Shown piece by piece: positions 41,513 to 49,961 of a DNA stretch of 64,000 bases (position 1 is its first letter; the number at the start of each line of letters is the position of its first letter). The stretch is taken from the NCBI GenBank assembly GCA_015664885.1, contig DQPL01000131.1, positions 62,001-126,000 of the forward strand. The letters are read 5' to 3'. Source of the DNA: Gemmatimonadota bacterium (lineage in GTDB: Bacteria > Gemmatimonadota > Gemmatimonadetes > Longimicrobiales > Gaopeijiaceae). The translations under genes were made by a program, and so were the position numbers. The notes beneath the pieces were generated by a model. That model searched no databases, was not told the origin of the DNA, and was given only the letters and a program-made list of their open reading frames with translations.

Positions 41513-44020
41513 TCAGTACCGAAGCAGGTATTGGAGCTTGATGAAGATCGCCCGGTTGGTCCGGCGCAGCCCGCTCGTGTAAAAGAGCTGCTCCCTGAGA
41601 CCGTCGCCGTCGCGATCGCCCTCGATCAGATCCGCTTGCTGGTAGTGATCATCGTAGCCGATGAAGAACACGGTCCCGGCGTTGATGCGGTAGTTGAAGA
41701 GCACATTCATGTCGAACGTCTCGTCCTGCGTATTCCACTCCGTGATGTTGCGCATGCCCAGACGCTCGGTGAACTGCATGTTGGTCGTTGCGCGAAGGAT
41801 GGTCACGTCGAACAGCTCCGCGTCGCCATTCGCAGGGTCCGTGAGACGGCGGGAGCCCCACCTCAACCGGGTTTGAAACCGGTCGAGCGGGCGCAGCGTA
41901 GCGTTCACGCTCCAGTTGACCTGGTGACCGATGGAGGGCGCGAGGTAATAGATCTCGTCCCCGATCGAGAAGTTGGCACCGAACGAGTAGCTGCGGCTCG
42001 TATTGACGTTGCCCCCGGCAGAAAAGCTCGACTTGTTGAAGTCGATGCCACCGAAGCGCTCCATCTCGCGACTGAAGCTCCCGTTCAGGCTGATGCTGCG
42101 CGCGAACGAGAAGTTGATGCTCCCTGAGAAGTCCTCGTCCTGCAGAACGCCGTCGAAGTCGTAGTTGCGCGAGTAGGTGATCTGCGGTCCCCAGTCCATG
42201 ATCCAGCTCTCGGGCCGGAGACGGTATTCCAGGCTGCTCGTGACGTTGCGGATGTCGCGTCGGCGCACGAAACCGACCTCTGTGTCGAAGTCGCGCGAGA
42301 TCTGGTAGGCGTAGAGAGACCAGCGCAGGTTGCGAGCGGTCTGACCCCACCGGGTCGCCAGCATGTGGCCGTCCACCGGAGTTCCGCCACCTACGTCCCT
42401 GTAGCTCGAGCCGACCACGCGAAAGTCCCCGGCGATCGTCGGGCTCAAGCGGAAATTCCCGTCCAGGCCCACAAGCCGGCTGTAGCTGTCGAGGAATTCC
42501 CGGTCCGTGACGATAGCCCCGATATTGGACTCGGCATACAGATCGTAGCGCGCCCGCGCGATGAAGGTCTGTGCTGTCTGCTCGAAGGCGGCATCCGTCG
42601 GGTCGTCGACCTTACCCGGCGCACGGTCGTTCGCGGTCAGCACGCCGATCGAGAACCGGCCCACCTGCCCGGACAGCTTCACGCCATAGTCGGGGTCGAC
42701 GATCGTGCGCGTATGCACGAAGGTCACGGGCGCCAGGACATTGAAGATCTCCGCGCCTTCTACGAAGAACGGCCTCAGCTCCGAGAAGAAAAGCGGAAAG
42801 CGCTGGTTGACCTCGATCTGAGGCCGATCGGACTCGATTTGCGAGAAGTCGGGGTTGACCGTGAAGTCGGCGGTCAGGTTGGTGGTGATGCCGTACTTGA
42901 CGTTCACGCCCGCGTCGGGATCGGCGTCCTGATTGACGAACGCCGGTCGGGTAGGGTCGATGTCGCCGTACTGGATGGCGGTGAACGTAGGGAGAATCTC
43001 GAGGTTCCTGGCGGTGGAGAGGTCGGTCATGCCCTCGAGCAGTCCCATCTGGGCGAAGAAACTCGTCTCGTCTCGAGACATAGGAGCCCAGACCTGATTT
43101 TCCCGGTCCTTGCCCCACAGTTCCCGCACGATCTGGAATCCCCACCGGTGCGGCTCGCCCACCGCAGGCGTCGGGTAGCGAAGGCTCTTGAATGGGATCG
43201 CCATCTCGGCGGTGTATCCGTCGTCCACGATCTGGCCGCCGGTATCGAACAACGCGTCCCAGGACCGATCCGCCACAGGAATCGCGTCCGCGACGCCGCC
43301 ACGGCCACGACCGATTCGGCGAGCGGCCGACATGATTCCGTCGCCCTGCACGCCGTAGCCGTTGACGTCGAAGTCGTAGCCCCGCTGCTGGTCGAGGAAC
43401 GTATCGAAGTAAACCGTCATGAGGTCGTCGGAGTACATCCGGTCCCGCTCGCCGAGATTGGCCCTCATGACCGACGGGTCTTCGTAGTGCGCGTGAAAAC
43501 CGAAGTAGATGTACTCCGAGTCGTAGGCGATGTAGACGTCGGTCGCTTCGGTGGCCGGAGCACCATCCAGCGGTGACTGCTGTGTGAACTCGGTGATGTG
43601 GGCCGCCGTGCGCCACACCTCGTCGTCGAGGATGCCGTCGATCACGGGCGGGGCTTCCGTCCTCGTCGGCGTGATTCGAGGTCGCCCCGGCAGGAGACCC
43701 AGCTCGGCGAGGCTCGGGTCCGGGACGCCGGGGCTCGCTGCAGACGCCTCGCTTTCGGCCTGACCGCTGAGTTGGGCAGGGGTGAAAGCGAAGCTCAGGC
43801 CAATCGCTAGGGTCAAAGCGATCGCGATATGCGGCCCGATCGCGAGGACCGGACCAATCGCGATATGCCGCCCGATCGCGGATAACGGCTCGGTCCCGAG
43901 GGCCGGGCCGCTGAGTACGGGGCTGAGTCGGGGCTTGCGGCGTTCGATCACCTCGTCGCGGCCACTGGGTCGGACGCCAGGAAGCCGATCAACGCTCGGT
44001 TGAGGATGGTGCTCATGCAC
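41513..44020 (-). CDS. DUF5916 outer-membrane protein with CBM9-like N-terminal domain
   Basis: The reading frame allows 835 residues. After a repetitive hydrophobic leader comes a carbohydrate-binding family 9-like domain (APPVIDGILDDEVWRTAA, then YIAYDSEYIYFGFHAHYEDP). The remainder is the DUF5916 region: alternating beta strands of a large barrel such as FSIGVLTANDRAPGK, ending in the aromatic outer-membrane signal LQYLLRY. It probably binds or admits a carbohydrate-like ligand at the surface. The start is uncertain: GTG 44020 overlaps the ilvC stop by 8 bp, but GTG 43951 or a codon nearer the hydrophobic core would give a more normal signal peptide. The leader holds a 36-bp tandem repeat. 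Confidence 0.8.
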   Translation of the reverse strand: MHEHHPQPSVDRLPGVRPSGRDEVIERRKPRLSPVLSGPALGTEPLSAIGRHIAIGPVLAIGPHIAIALTLAIGLSFAFTPAQLSGQAESEASAASPGVPDPSLAELGLLPGRPRITPTRTEAPPVIDGILDDEVWRTAAHITEFTQQSPLDGAPATEATDVYIAYDSEYIYFGFHAHYEDPSVMRANLGERDRMYSDDLMTVYFDTFLDQQRGYDFDVNGYGVQGDGIMSAARRIGRGRGGVADAIPVADRSWDALFDTGGQIVDDGYTAEMAIPFKSLRYPTPAVGEPHRWGFQIVRELWGKDRENQVWAPMSRDETSFFAQMGLLEGMTDLSTARNLEILPTFTAIQYGDIDPTRPAFVNQDADPDAGVNVKYGITTNLTADFTVNPDFSQIESDRPQIEVNQRFPLFFSELRPFFVEGAEIFNVLAPVTFVHTRTIVDPDYGVKLSGQVGRFSIGVLTANDRAPGKVDDPTDAAFEQTAQTFIARARYDLYAESNIGAIVTDREFLDSYSRLVGLDGNFRLSPTIAGDFRVVGSSYRDVGGGTPVDGHMLATRWGQTARNLRWSLYAYQISRDFDTEVGFVRRRDIRNVTSSLEYRLRPESWIMDWGPQITYSRNYDFDGVLQDEDFSGSINFSFARSISLNGSFSREMERFGGIDFNKSSFSAGGNVNTSRSYSFGANFSIGDEIYYLAPSIGHQVNWSVNATLRPLDRFQTRLRWGSRRLTDPANGDAELFDVTILRATTNMQFTERLGMRNITEWNTQDETFDMNVLFNYRINAGTVFFIGYDDHYQQADLIEGDRDGDGLREQLFYTSGLRRTNRAIFIKLQYLLRY
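43821..43892. repeat. 36-bp imperfect tandem repeat in the DUF5916 leader
   Basis: ATCGCGATATGCGGCCCGAT at 43821 recurs at 43857 with one mismatch; the shared 24 bp are separated by a 36-bp period. In the gene's frame the repeat encodes 12-residue units of the type AIGPHIAIALTL. The units extend the hydrophobic stretch of the signal peptide. Confidence 0.7.
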
Positions 44021-45056
44021 GCGGCCTCAAAGAGCGCACCTGCTTGCCCGCGCGCCAGATCTCCTCGCCGGCGAGGACGGCCAGCTCCTTGTCCAACGAC
44101 TCCCGGTAGTCGTCCTTGCTGCAGGTCTCGATCACGATGCGTGCCTCGTCCCCGGAGCTGACACTCTGGTACAGCTCGTCGAAGAGCGGAGCCACCGCGT
44201 CCCTGAAGCGGTGGCGCCAATCGAGCGCGCCGCGCTGGGCGGTGGTCGAACAGTTGGCATACATCCAGTCCATTCCGTTCTCGGCGACGAGCGGCATGAG
44301 GCTTTCGGTCAGCTCCTCCACGGTTTCGTTGAAGGCCTCGGACGGCGAATGGCCGTTCTTTCGCAAGCAGTTGAACTGGGCCTCGAAGACACCAGCGATG
44401 GCACCCATGAGCACGCCGCGTTCGCCCGTCAGGTCGGACAACACCTCCTTGCGGAAGTCGGTCTCGAACAAGTAGCCGGAGCCAACTCCGATGCCGAGCG
44501 AGACGACACGTTCCTGAGCCCGACCCGTCGCGTCTTGGAAGACGGCGTAGCTCGAGTTCAGTCCTTTCCCCGCGAGGAAGAGGCGGCGAAGTGACGTGCC
44601 CGAACCCTTGGGCGCGACCAACACCACATCGACGTCCTCGGGGGGGATGACCCCCGTGTCCTCCTTGAAGGTGATCGCGAAGCCGTGTGAGAAGTACAGG
44701 CACTTTCCGGAGGTCAGGTGAGGCCGGACAGTGCTCCACTGCGCGATCTGACCAGCATCGGACAGCAAGTATTGAATGATGTCGCCCCTTCTGGCCGCCT
44801 CCTCGATCTCGAAGAGGTTCTCCCCGTCGACCCACCCGTCGGCGACGGCCTTGTCCCAGCTCCTCGTGCCCCTTCGCTGCCCGACGATCACGTTGAAGCC
44901 GTTGTCCTTGAGGTTCAGGGCCTGTCCCGGTCCCTGAACGCCATATCCGAGAATCGCGATGGTCTCATTCGCGAGGCACTCGCGGGCTTTGTCCAGGGGC
45001 CACTCGTCTCGAGTGATCACGTTTTCCAACTCGTCGCCAAACTGAATCTCTGCCAT
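44013..45056 (-). CDS. ilvC: Ketol-acid reductoisomerase
   Basis: IlvC isomerises and reduces acetolactate or acetohydroxybutyrate with NADPH and Mg2+ in valine and isoleucine synthesis. The 347-residue protein shows the nucleotide loop AILGYGVQGPGQALNL, VVLVAPKGSGTSLRRLF, the metal/substrate acidic region TDFRKEVLSDLTGERGVL, and NETVEELTESLMPLVAENGM. The length fits a class I enzyme. It follows ilvN by 78 bp on the same strand. Its 3' end overlaps the DUF5916 start by 8 bp, an unusual join of an amino-acid gene with an outer-membrane gene. Confidence 0.95.
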   Translation of the reverse strand: MAEIQFGDELENVITRDEWPLDKARECLANETIAILGYGVQGPGQALNLKDNGFNVIVGQRRGTRSWDKAVADGWVDGENLFEIEEAARRGDIIQYLLSDAGQIAQWSTVRPHLTSGKCLYFSHGFAITFKEDTGVIPPEDVDVVLVAPKGSGTSLRRLFLAGKGLNSSYAVFQDATGRAQERVVSLGIGVGSGYLFETDFRKEVLSDLTGERGVLMGAIAGVFEAQFNCLRKNGHSPSEAFNETVEELTESLMPLVAENGMDWMYANCSTTAQRGALDWRHRFRDAVAPLFDELYQSVSSGDEARIVIETCSKDDYRESLDKELAVLAGEEIWRAGKQVRSLRPRA

Positions 45057-45134
45057 GTCTCGTGTGCCTTTGTGTGCTCGCGTCGCCGGAGTCGGGCATT
45101 CTGCCGGACGTAGGCATTCTAATGAGTGAGGAAA

Positions 45135-45641
45135 CTAGTCCCGCGCAGGGGCGTCGAAAATCGGTGAGCCCCTGGCCACTGCGATCACGCCGCTGCGTGC
45201 CACGGACTCGATCTCGGCCAAGTCCGCCAGGTCCGCCATGAAGCGGTCGATCTCTGGGCCGCTTCCGATCAGCTCCAGAGTGCCATGCCCCTCGTCGTAA
45301 CCAAGGACCTGCCCACCAAATTCCTCCAGAATCGACTGCAGCTGCGCTCGCGAATTCTCCGGCGCACGTACCTTGAAAAGGGCGAGCTCGCGCTCGATAT
45401 GATCCAGACCCGTCATGTCTGCAATGCTCACGACGTCCACCAGCTTCCCGAGCTGGTTAGCGATCTGAAGGATGGCGTCGTCCGAGCCCACCGTGACCAG
45501 AGTCAGTCGCGAAACCGCCGCGTCGTCCGTGGGCGCGACGTTCAGGCTCTCGATGTTGAAGCCCCGGGACGAAAAGAGGTTCGCGACGCGGGACAGGGCC
45601 CCGGCCTGATTCTCGAGCAAAATGGAGATGATGTGGCGCAT
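45135..45641 (-). CDS. ilvN: Acetolactate synthase small (regulatory) subunit
   Basis: The 168-residue protein begins with the ACT domain MRHIISILLENQAGALSRVA, then NLFSSRGFNIESLNVAPTDD, the valine-binding region of IlvN/IlvH. The C-terminal half (LFKVRAPENSRAQLQSILEE onwards) is the second domain typical of the longer IlvH form. It binds IlvB and gives feedback inhibition by branched-chain amino acids. ATG 45641 was chosen because the ACT domain starts there. Unusually, it is divergent from ilvB rather than downstream of it, and reads towards ilvC. Confidence 0.93.
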   Translation of the reverse strand: MRHIISILLENQAGALSRVANLFSSRGFNIESLNVAPTDDAAVSRLTLVTVGSDDAILQIANQLGKLVDVVSIADMTGLDHIERELALFKVRAPENSRAQLQSILEEFGGQVLGYDEGHGTLELIGSGPEIDRFMADLADLAEIESVARSGVIAVARGSPIFDAPARD

Positions 45642-45708
45642 TCGGGAAGGTGCGCCCGGAAGCGTAGCTATTGCAATGGGCCTCGCGCTCATTGAGCTTG
45701 CAACCCTC
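45642..45708. promoter_or_regulatory. Divergent ilvB / ilvN-ilvC promoter region with inverted repeat
   Basis: The 67-bp gap must hold promoters for both directions. TTGCAA occurs at 45671-45676 and again at 45698-45703, and CAATG (45674-45678) faces CATTG (45690-45694). The whole makes an interrupted dyad that could be a shared operator. No regulator or attenuator peptide is visible. Confidence 0.4.
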
Positions 45709-47559
45709 ATGAATATTCAGGACGAAACGCAGCCAGACCCGACGCATCCGCTTTCCGGCCAGATCATGAGCGGCGCGGAGATTCTCGTGCAAGTGCTTGC
45801 CGACGAAGGTGTTACGACCGTATTCGGGTACAGTGGCGGGGCGATTCTGCCTACCTACGACGCCGTCTTCAGGTACAACGAAGAGCACGCCGCAGGCGGA
45901 GTCGAGCCCATGCCGCTCGTCGTGCCGGCCAATGAGCAGGGCGCGGGGTTCATGGCGGCCGGTTATGCGCGCGCCAGCGGGCGTGTGGGCGTAGTGATCG
46001 TGACCTCGGGTCCAGGGGCCACCAACTGCGTGACGCCAGTCCGCGACTGCATGGCGGACTCCATCCCCATAGTGATCATTTGCGGGCAGGTGCCGACAGG
46101 TGCCATCGGGACCGACGCCTTCCAGGAGGCACCGGTAACCGCCATCATGGGCGCCGTTGCGAAACACGTGCTGCTGGTGACGGACCCGGAGCAACTGGAA
46201 GCAAACGTGCGCACCGCCTTCGAGATCGCCCGCACTGGACGGCCGGGCCCGGTGGTGGTGGACGTTCCCAAAGACGTGCAGAACTGGGAGGGTCCCTTTC
46301 GCGGTGAAGGCCGCTTGGCGATCCCCGGCTACCGGCAGCGGCTGGAAGCCGTGCAGGGCAACACCCTGAGTGAAGAGCGTTGTGCCGAGTTCTTCGCAAT
46401 GCTCGGCGAGAGTAAGCGACCGCTGATCTACGCGGGTGGAGGAGTCATCAAGGCGAACGGGAGTCCGGGACTTCGCGCCCTGGCCGAGACCTTCGAGATC
46501 CCGGTCGTCACAACCCTCATGGGGTTGGGCTGCATGGATACCACGCGGCCGCTATCGCTCCACATGCTGGGCATGCACGGGACCGCATACGCCAACTACG
46601 CCGTGGACGACTGCGATCTCCTGATCGCGATGGGTGCCCGCTTCGACGACCGTGTGGCGGGCGTGCCCGCGGCCTTCGCGGCCAAGGCCCGCCGCGTTCT
46701 CCACTTCGACATCGACCCCTCGGAGATCAGCAAGGTCAAAAGGGCCGACTGGCACTATGTGGGGCCCATGCAACCTGCGCTCGATGCGCTCGTAGCCCAC
46801 GGCTCCAGCATGGGATTTTCTGGAGACTTCTCCGACTGGCACGACGAGACCGCCAACCTCAAGTCCACGTACGCGCTGAACTACGACCGGGAGAGTGAGC
46901 TCGTGCAGCCGCATTACGTGCTCGAGACCATGAACCGTATCACCGGGGGCGAAGCAATCGTCTCGACCGGCGTGGGCCAACATCAGATGTGGGCTGCGCA
47001 GTACTGCGACTTCCGCGAGCCCCGCCTGTGGCTGACTTCGGGCAGCATGGGCACGATGGGGTTCGGTTTGCCAGCCGCCATCGGCGCGCAATTCGCCTGC
47101 CCGGACAAACTCGTCATCGACGTGGACGGCGACGGCAGCATGCGCATGAACCTCGGCGAGCTCGAGACCGTCACCACGTATGATCTGCCCATCAAGGTCA
47201 TGGTGCTGAACAACTACGGTGACGGCATGGTGATGCAGTGGCAGCGGCTCTTCTTCAAGGGGCGCCTGTCGGGCAGCGACAAGTCCTTGCACAAGAAGGA
47301 CTTCGTGAAAGGCGCTGAAGCCGACGGATTCCCCTGGGCCAAGAGACTGGATCGCAAGGAGGACGTGCCCCGAATCCTCGAAGAATTCCTGGGCTTCGAG
47401 GGGCCCGCCTTCCTGGAAGTCATCATCGACAAGGAGGCCGGCGTGTACCCCATGGTGGGGCCGGGTCTCTCCTATCGGGACATGATCACCGGCGACTTCA
47501 TTCCCAACCGCTACGGCGCGGAAGAGCCGGAGGAGCCGGACGCCTCAGAGATGTTCTGA
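45709..47559 (+). CDS. ilvB: Acetolactate synthase large (catalytic) subunit
   Basis: The 616-residue ThDP enzyme makes acetolactate and acetohydroxybutyrate. The N-terminal part has the catalytic Glu in VPANEQGAGFMAAGYARAS and the flexible loop GYSGGAILPTYDAVFR. The central FAD-like domain holds MGARFDDRVAGVPAAF. The C-terminal ThDP/Mg2+ motif is VDGDGSMRMNLGELET, followed by VLNNYGDGMVMQWQ. Extra residues at both ends are modest. The ATG at 45709 lies next to the shared promoter region; an ATG at 45676 is possible but less likely. A 24-bp palindrome follows its stop. Confidence 0.95.
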   Translation: MNIQDETQPDPTHPLSGQIMSGAEILVQVLADEGVTTVFGYSGGAILPTYDAVFRYNEEHAAGGVEPMPLVVPANEQGAGFMAAGYARASGRVGVVIVTSGPGATNCVTPVRDCMADSIPIVIICGQVPTGAIGTDAFQEAPVTAIMGAVAKHVLLVTDPEQLEANVRTAFEIARTGRPGPVVVDVPKDVQNWEGPFRGEGRLAIPGYRQRLEAVQGNTLSEERCAEFFAMLGESKRPLIYAGGGVIKANGSPGLRALAETFEIPVVTTLMGLGCMDTTRPLSLHMLGMHGTAYANYAVDDCDLLIAMGARFDDRVAGVPAAFAAKARRVLHFDIDPSEISKVKRADWHYVGPMQPALDALVAHGSSMGFSGDFSDWHDETANLKSTYALNYDRESELVQPHYVLETMNRITGGEAIVSTGVGQHQMWAAQYCDFREPRLWLTSGSMGTMGFGLPAAIGAQFACPDKLVIDVDGDGSMRMNLGELETVTTYDLPIKVMVLNNYGDGMVMQWQRLFFKGRLSGSDKSLHKKDFVKGAEADGFPWAKRLDRKEDVPRILEEFLGFEGPAFLEVIIDKEAGVYPMVGPGLSYRDMITGDFIPNRYGAEEPEEPDASEMF

Positions 47560-47573
47560 GAGACCGGTCTGGC

Positions 47574-47597
47574 GCGCAGTTACCGCGGTAACTGCGC
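47574..47597. terminator. Perfect 24-nt palindrome after ilvB
   Basis: The half-site GCGCAGTTACCG is followed directly by its exact reverse complement CGGTAACTGCGC, 14 nt past the ilvB stop. As RNA it folds with almost no loop and has no T tract, so it may stall polymerase weakly or instead be a protein-binding dyad. Confidence 0.45.
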
Positions 47598-47772
47598 CGG
47601 AGTCGTTCAGTCTCCGCGGTAGTCGATCCCTTGAAACAAGTATCCCCCGAGCGCAGACCGCGGACCCGCCACCGGTCGTTCTCTTCGTTAGCCTTGCGCA
47701 CTTTCGGCCGAAGAGTCACGATCGTGGATTGCGGGTCGAATCAGGCGGGCCAATCCCTCAGGGAAGACGATC

Positions 47773-49875
47773 ATGACGAACGACAAGTGCGGGGGGTCCT
47801 TCGGACCATCGCTCTGGCTGACGCTGGCGCTGGGAGTGCTGGTCACCGCGCCGATGGCGGCGGGAGCACAGATGCCGGGGGTCGAGAACGGGCAGTGGAC
47901 GTTCCTCGGCGGCGACGAGGGTCACACGCGCTACACGCCGGCAACCGAGATCGACGCCTCCAACTTCAATAGCCTCGAAGTGGCGTGGCAGTTTCAGTCG
48001 AGCAGCTTCACACCGAGCACCACAAAAGCGACCGGAACCTACGTCGACGGAAAGTTCATCACCGTCACTGGCGAGCGTCGTCACGTCATCGCGCTCGACC
48101 CGGCGACTGGTGAGCTCCTGTGGAGCTTCACCGAAGCCGATACCGAGCGCTACCAATACTCGATGCGCAAAGGCTACGGGAAGGGTATCGCGTACGGCGA
48201 GATCGACGGTCGGGGCGTCGTCTATATCACGACCCCCGGTTTCTTCCTGCACGCGTTGGACGCGGAGACTGGTCACCCGATCGAGGGTTGGGGCGAGGGT
48301 GTCTCGATCCCCGGCTTCCCGAAGACAGGCACCGTCGACCTGGTCACGGATCTGATCCGGGACTGGGGCCCGTGGGAGAATCTCAATCAGGAGTACGATC
48401 CCTATCAGGGCATCCCGCTCGAGATCGGTTACATCACTGCTTCGTCGCCGCCCATCGTGGCAAACGGTGTGGTGATCGTCGGCAACTCCGCCGAGCAGGG
48501 CTACAACCAGACCCGCAAAGAGATGGTCCCGGGCGACATCCTGGCTTATGACGCGGCCACGGGAGACTTCAAGTGGAAGTTCCATGTCATCCCACGGCCG
48601 GGCGAATTCGGCCACGACACCTGGGAGAACGACGCTTGGGAGTGGACGGGCGACGTCTCCTCTTGGGCGCCGATGTCTGTCGATTCCGAGTTGGGGCTGG
48701 TCTACATCCCCACCAATGGAGCGACGATCGACTACTACGGTGGTTTCCATCCGGGTGACAATCTCTTCAGCACGACGCTCATCGCGCTCGACATCGAGAC
48801 GGGTGAGCGGGCCTGGCACTACCAGATGGTCCACCACGACATCTGGAACTACGACACGCCGACCGCGCCGATCCTGATGGACGTCACCGTCGACGGCGAG
48901 ACGATTCCCGGCGTCTTCCAAGTGACCAAGCAGGCCTTCGTGTACGCGCTCAACCGTGAGACGGGTGAGCCGATCTGGCCTATCGAGGAGCGGGCGGTGC
49001 CGCAGTCGAAGGTGCCGGGCGAGACGCTATCGCCAACCCAGCCGTTCCCGACCAAGCCGGCTCCGTTCGACCTGCAAGGACGCACCGAGGATCACCTGAT
49101 CGACTACACGCCCGAAATCCGGCGCAGGGCGATGGAGGTCGCGCAGAACAACAACCTGTTCGCCCCACTCTTCAACCCACCAACGCACGTGGGTGACCCG
49201 GCGGGTCCGGCCAACATCTGCCCCGGCGGTGGGGGCGGCGCGAACATCACCGGGCCGCCGGTCGCGGATCCCGTCGAAGGCGTGATCTACATCACATCGA
49301 CGAGCGGGTGTTCGCCAGCGTATCTGGCGCCGGGCGTAGAGTCGCCGTTGGACAGCGACCGCCAAACGGGCGTACGGCACTCGGAGTTCTCGAGGGCCGC
49401 GGGTCCCGGTGGACGTGGCGGTGGTGGTGGCGCAGCGTCGATCGACGGGCTGTCGATCTGGAAAGGCCCCATCGGTCGTATCGTCGCGATCGACATGAAC
49501 ACGGGTGAGCACACATGGACGATCCCGCACGGTGACGCACCGGAAGACGAGCAGGCGATGATCCGGAATCACCCACTACTGCAAGGCGTTGAGGGTGTAC
49601 CGACCAATCCGGGTCGAAGAGGCCACGCAACTCTGACGGTGTCACCGACGCTACTGTTCGCCACTGGCCAGACGAGTGACGGTACGCCGCACTTGTTCGC
49701 GATCGACAAGCAGACCGGAGAACGAGTCGGTCAGGTCGAGATCCCCGGCGGCGCGCGTTACGGCATGGCTAGCTGGGTGCACAACGGCCACCAGTACATC
49801 ATCATCCAACTCAATGACGGGTTGGCGGCGATGGCGCTACCGGGCGCCCGAGTGACCGGGGACGCCCACGATTGA
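47773..49875 (+). CDS. PQQ-dependent (quinoprotein) dehydrogenase, second paralogue
   Basis: A 700-residue exported quinoprotein with signal peptide ([20 protein letters not shown]) and eight-bladed propeller. Tryptophan-docking motifs include [29 protein letters not shown] and [31 protein letters not shown] and [14 protein letters not shown] are shared with the enzyme at 5492-7408, so they are paralogues. It lacks CxxCH haem. A glycine-rich insert ([13 protein letters not shown]) near residue 555 is unique to this copy. AGGGAAG lies well placed before the ATG. It stands alone and ends at a strong intrinsic terminator. An alcohol or sugar substrate is expected; no dedicated cytochrome or cupredoxin gene is adjacent. 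Confidence 0.9.
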   Translation: MTNDKCGGSFGPSLWLTLALGVLVTAPMAAGAQMPGVENGQWTFLGGDEGHTRYTPATEIDASNFNSLEVAWQFQSSSFTPSTTKATGTYVDGKFITVTGERRHVIALDPATGELLWSFTEADTERYQYSMRKGYGKGIAYGEIDGRGVVYITTPGFFLHALDAETGHPIEGWGEGVSIPGFPKTGTVDLVTDLIRDWGPWENLNQEYDPYQGIPLEIGYITASSPPIVANGVVIVGNSAEQGYNQTRKEMVPGDILAYDAATGDFKWKFHVIPRPGEFGHDTWENDAWEWTGDVSSWAPMSVDSELGLVYIPTNGATIDYYGGFHPGDNLFSTTLIALDIETGERAWHYQMVHHDIWNYDTPTAPILMDVTVDGETIPGVFQVTKQAFVYALNRETGEPIWPIEERAVPQSKVPGETLSPTQPFPTKPAPFDLQGRTEDHLIDYTPEIRRRAMEVAQNNNLFAPLFNPPTHVGDPAGPANICPGGGGGANITGPPVADPVEGVIYITSTSGCSPAYLAPGVESPLDSDRQTGVRHSEFSRAAGPGGRGGGGGAASIDGLSIWKGPIGRIVAIDMNTGEHTWTIPHGDAPEDEQAMIRNHPLLQGVEGVPTNPGRRGHATLTVSPTLLFATGQTSDGTPHLFAIDKQTGERVGQVEIPGGARYGMASWVHNGHQYIIIQLNDGLAAMALPGARVTGDAHD

Positions 49876-49899
49876 CTTCGTTCTGAAGTCTTGAAGGGG

Positions 49900-49941
49900 C
49901 CACGGGCCGGGGCGTTGCTGCTCCGGCCCGTGGTTTTTTTT
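49900..49941 (+). terminator. Strong intrinsic terminator after the PQQ dehydrogenase
   Basis: CCACGGGCCGG at 49900-49910 pairs exactly with CCGGCCCGTGG at 49923-49933, extended by G-C pairs inside, and is followed by eight T residues (49934-49941). A textbook Rho-independent terminator for plus-strand transcription. Confidence 0.92.
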
Positions 49942-49961
49942 GGGGGCGCCTGCTAGCGCCT

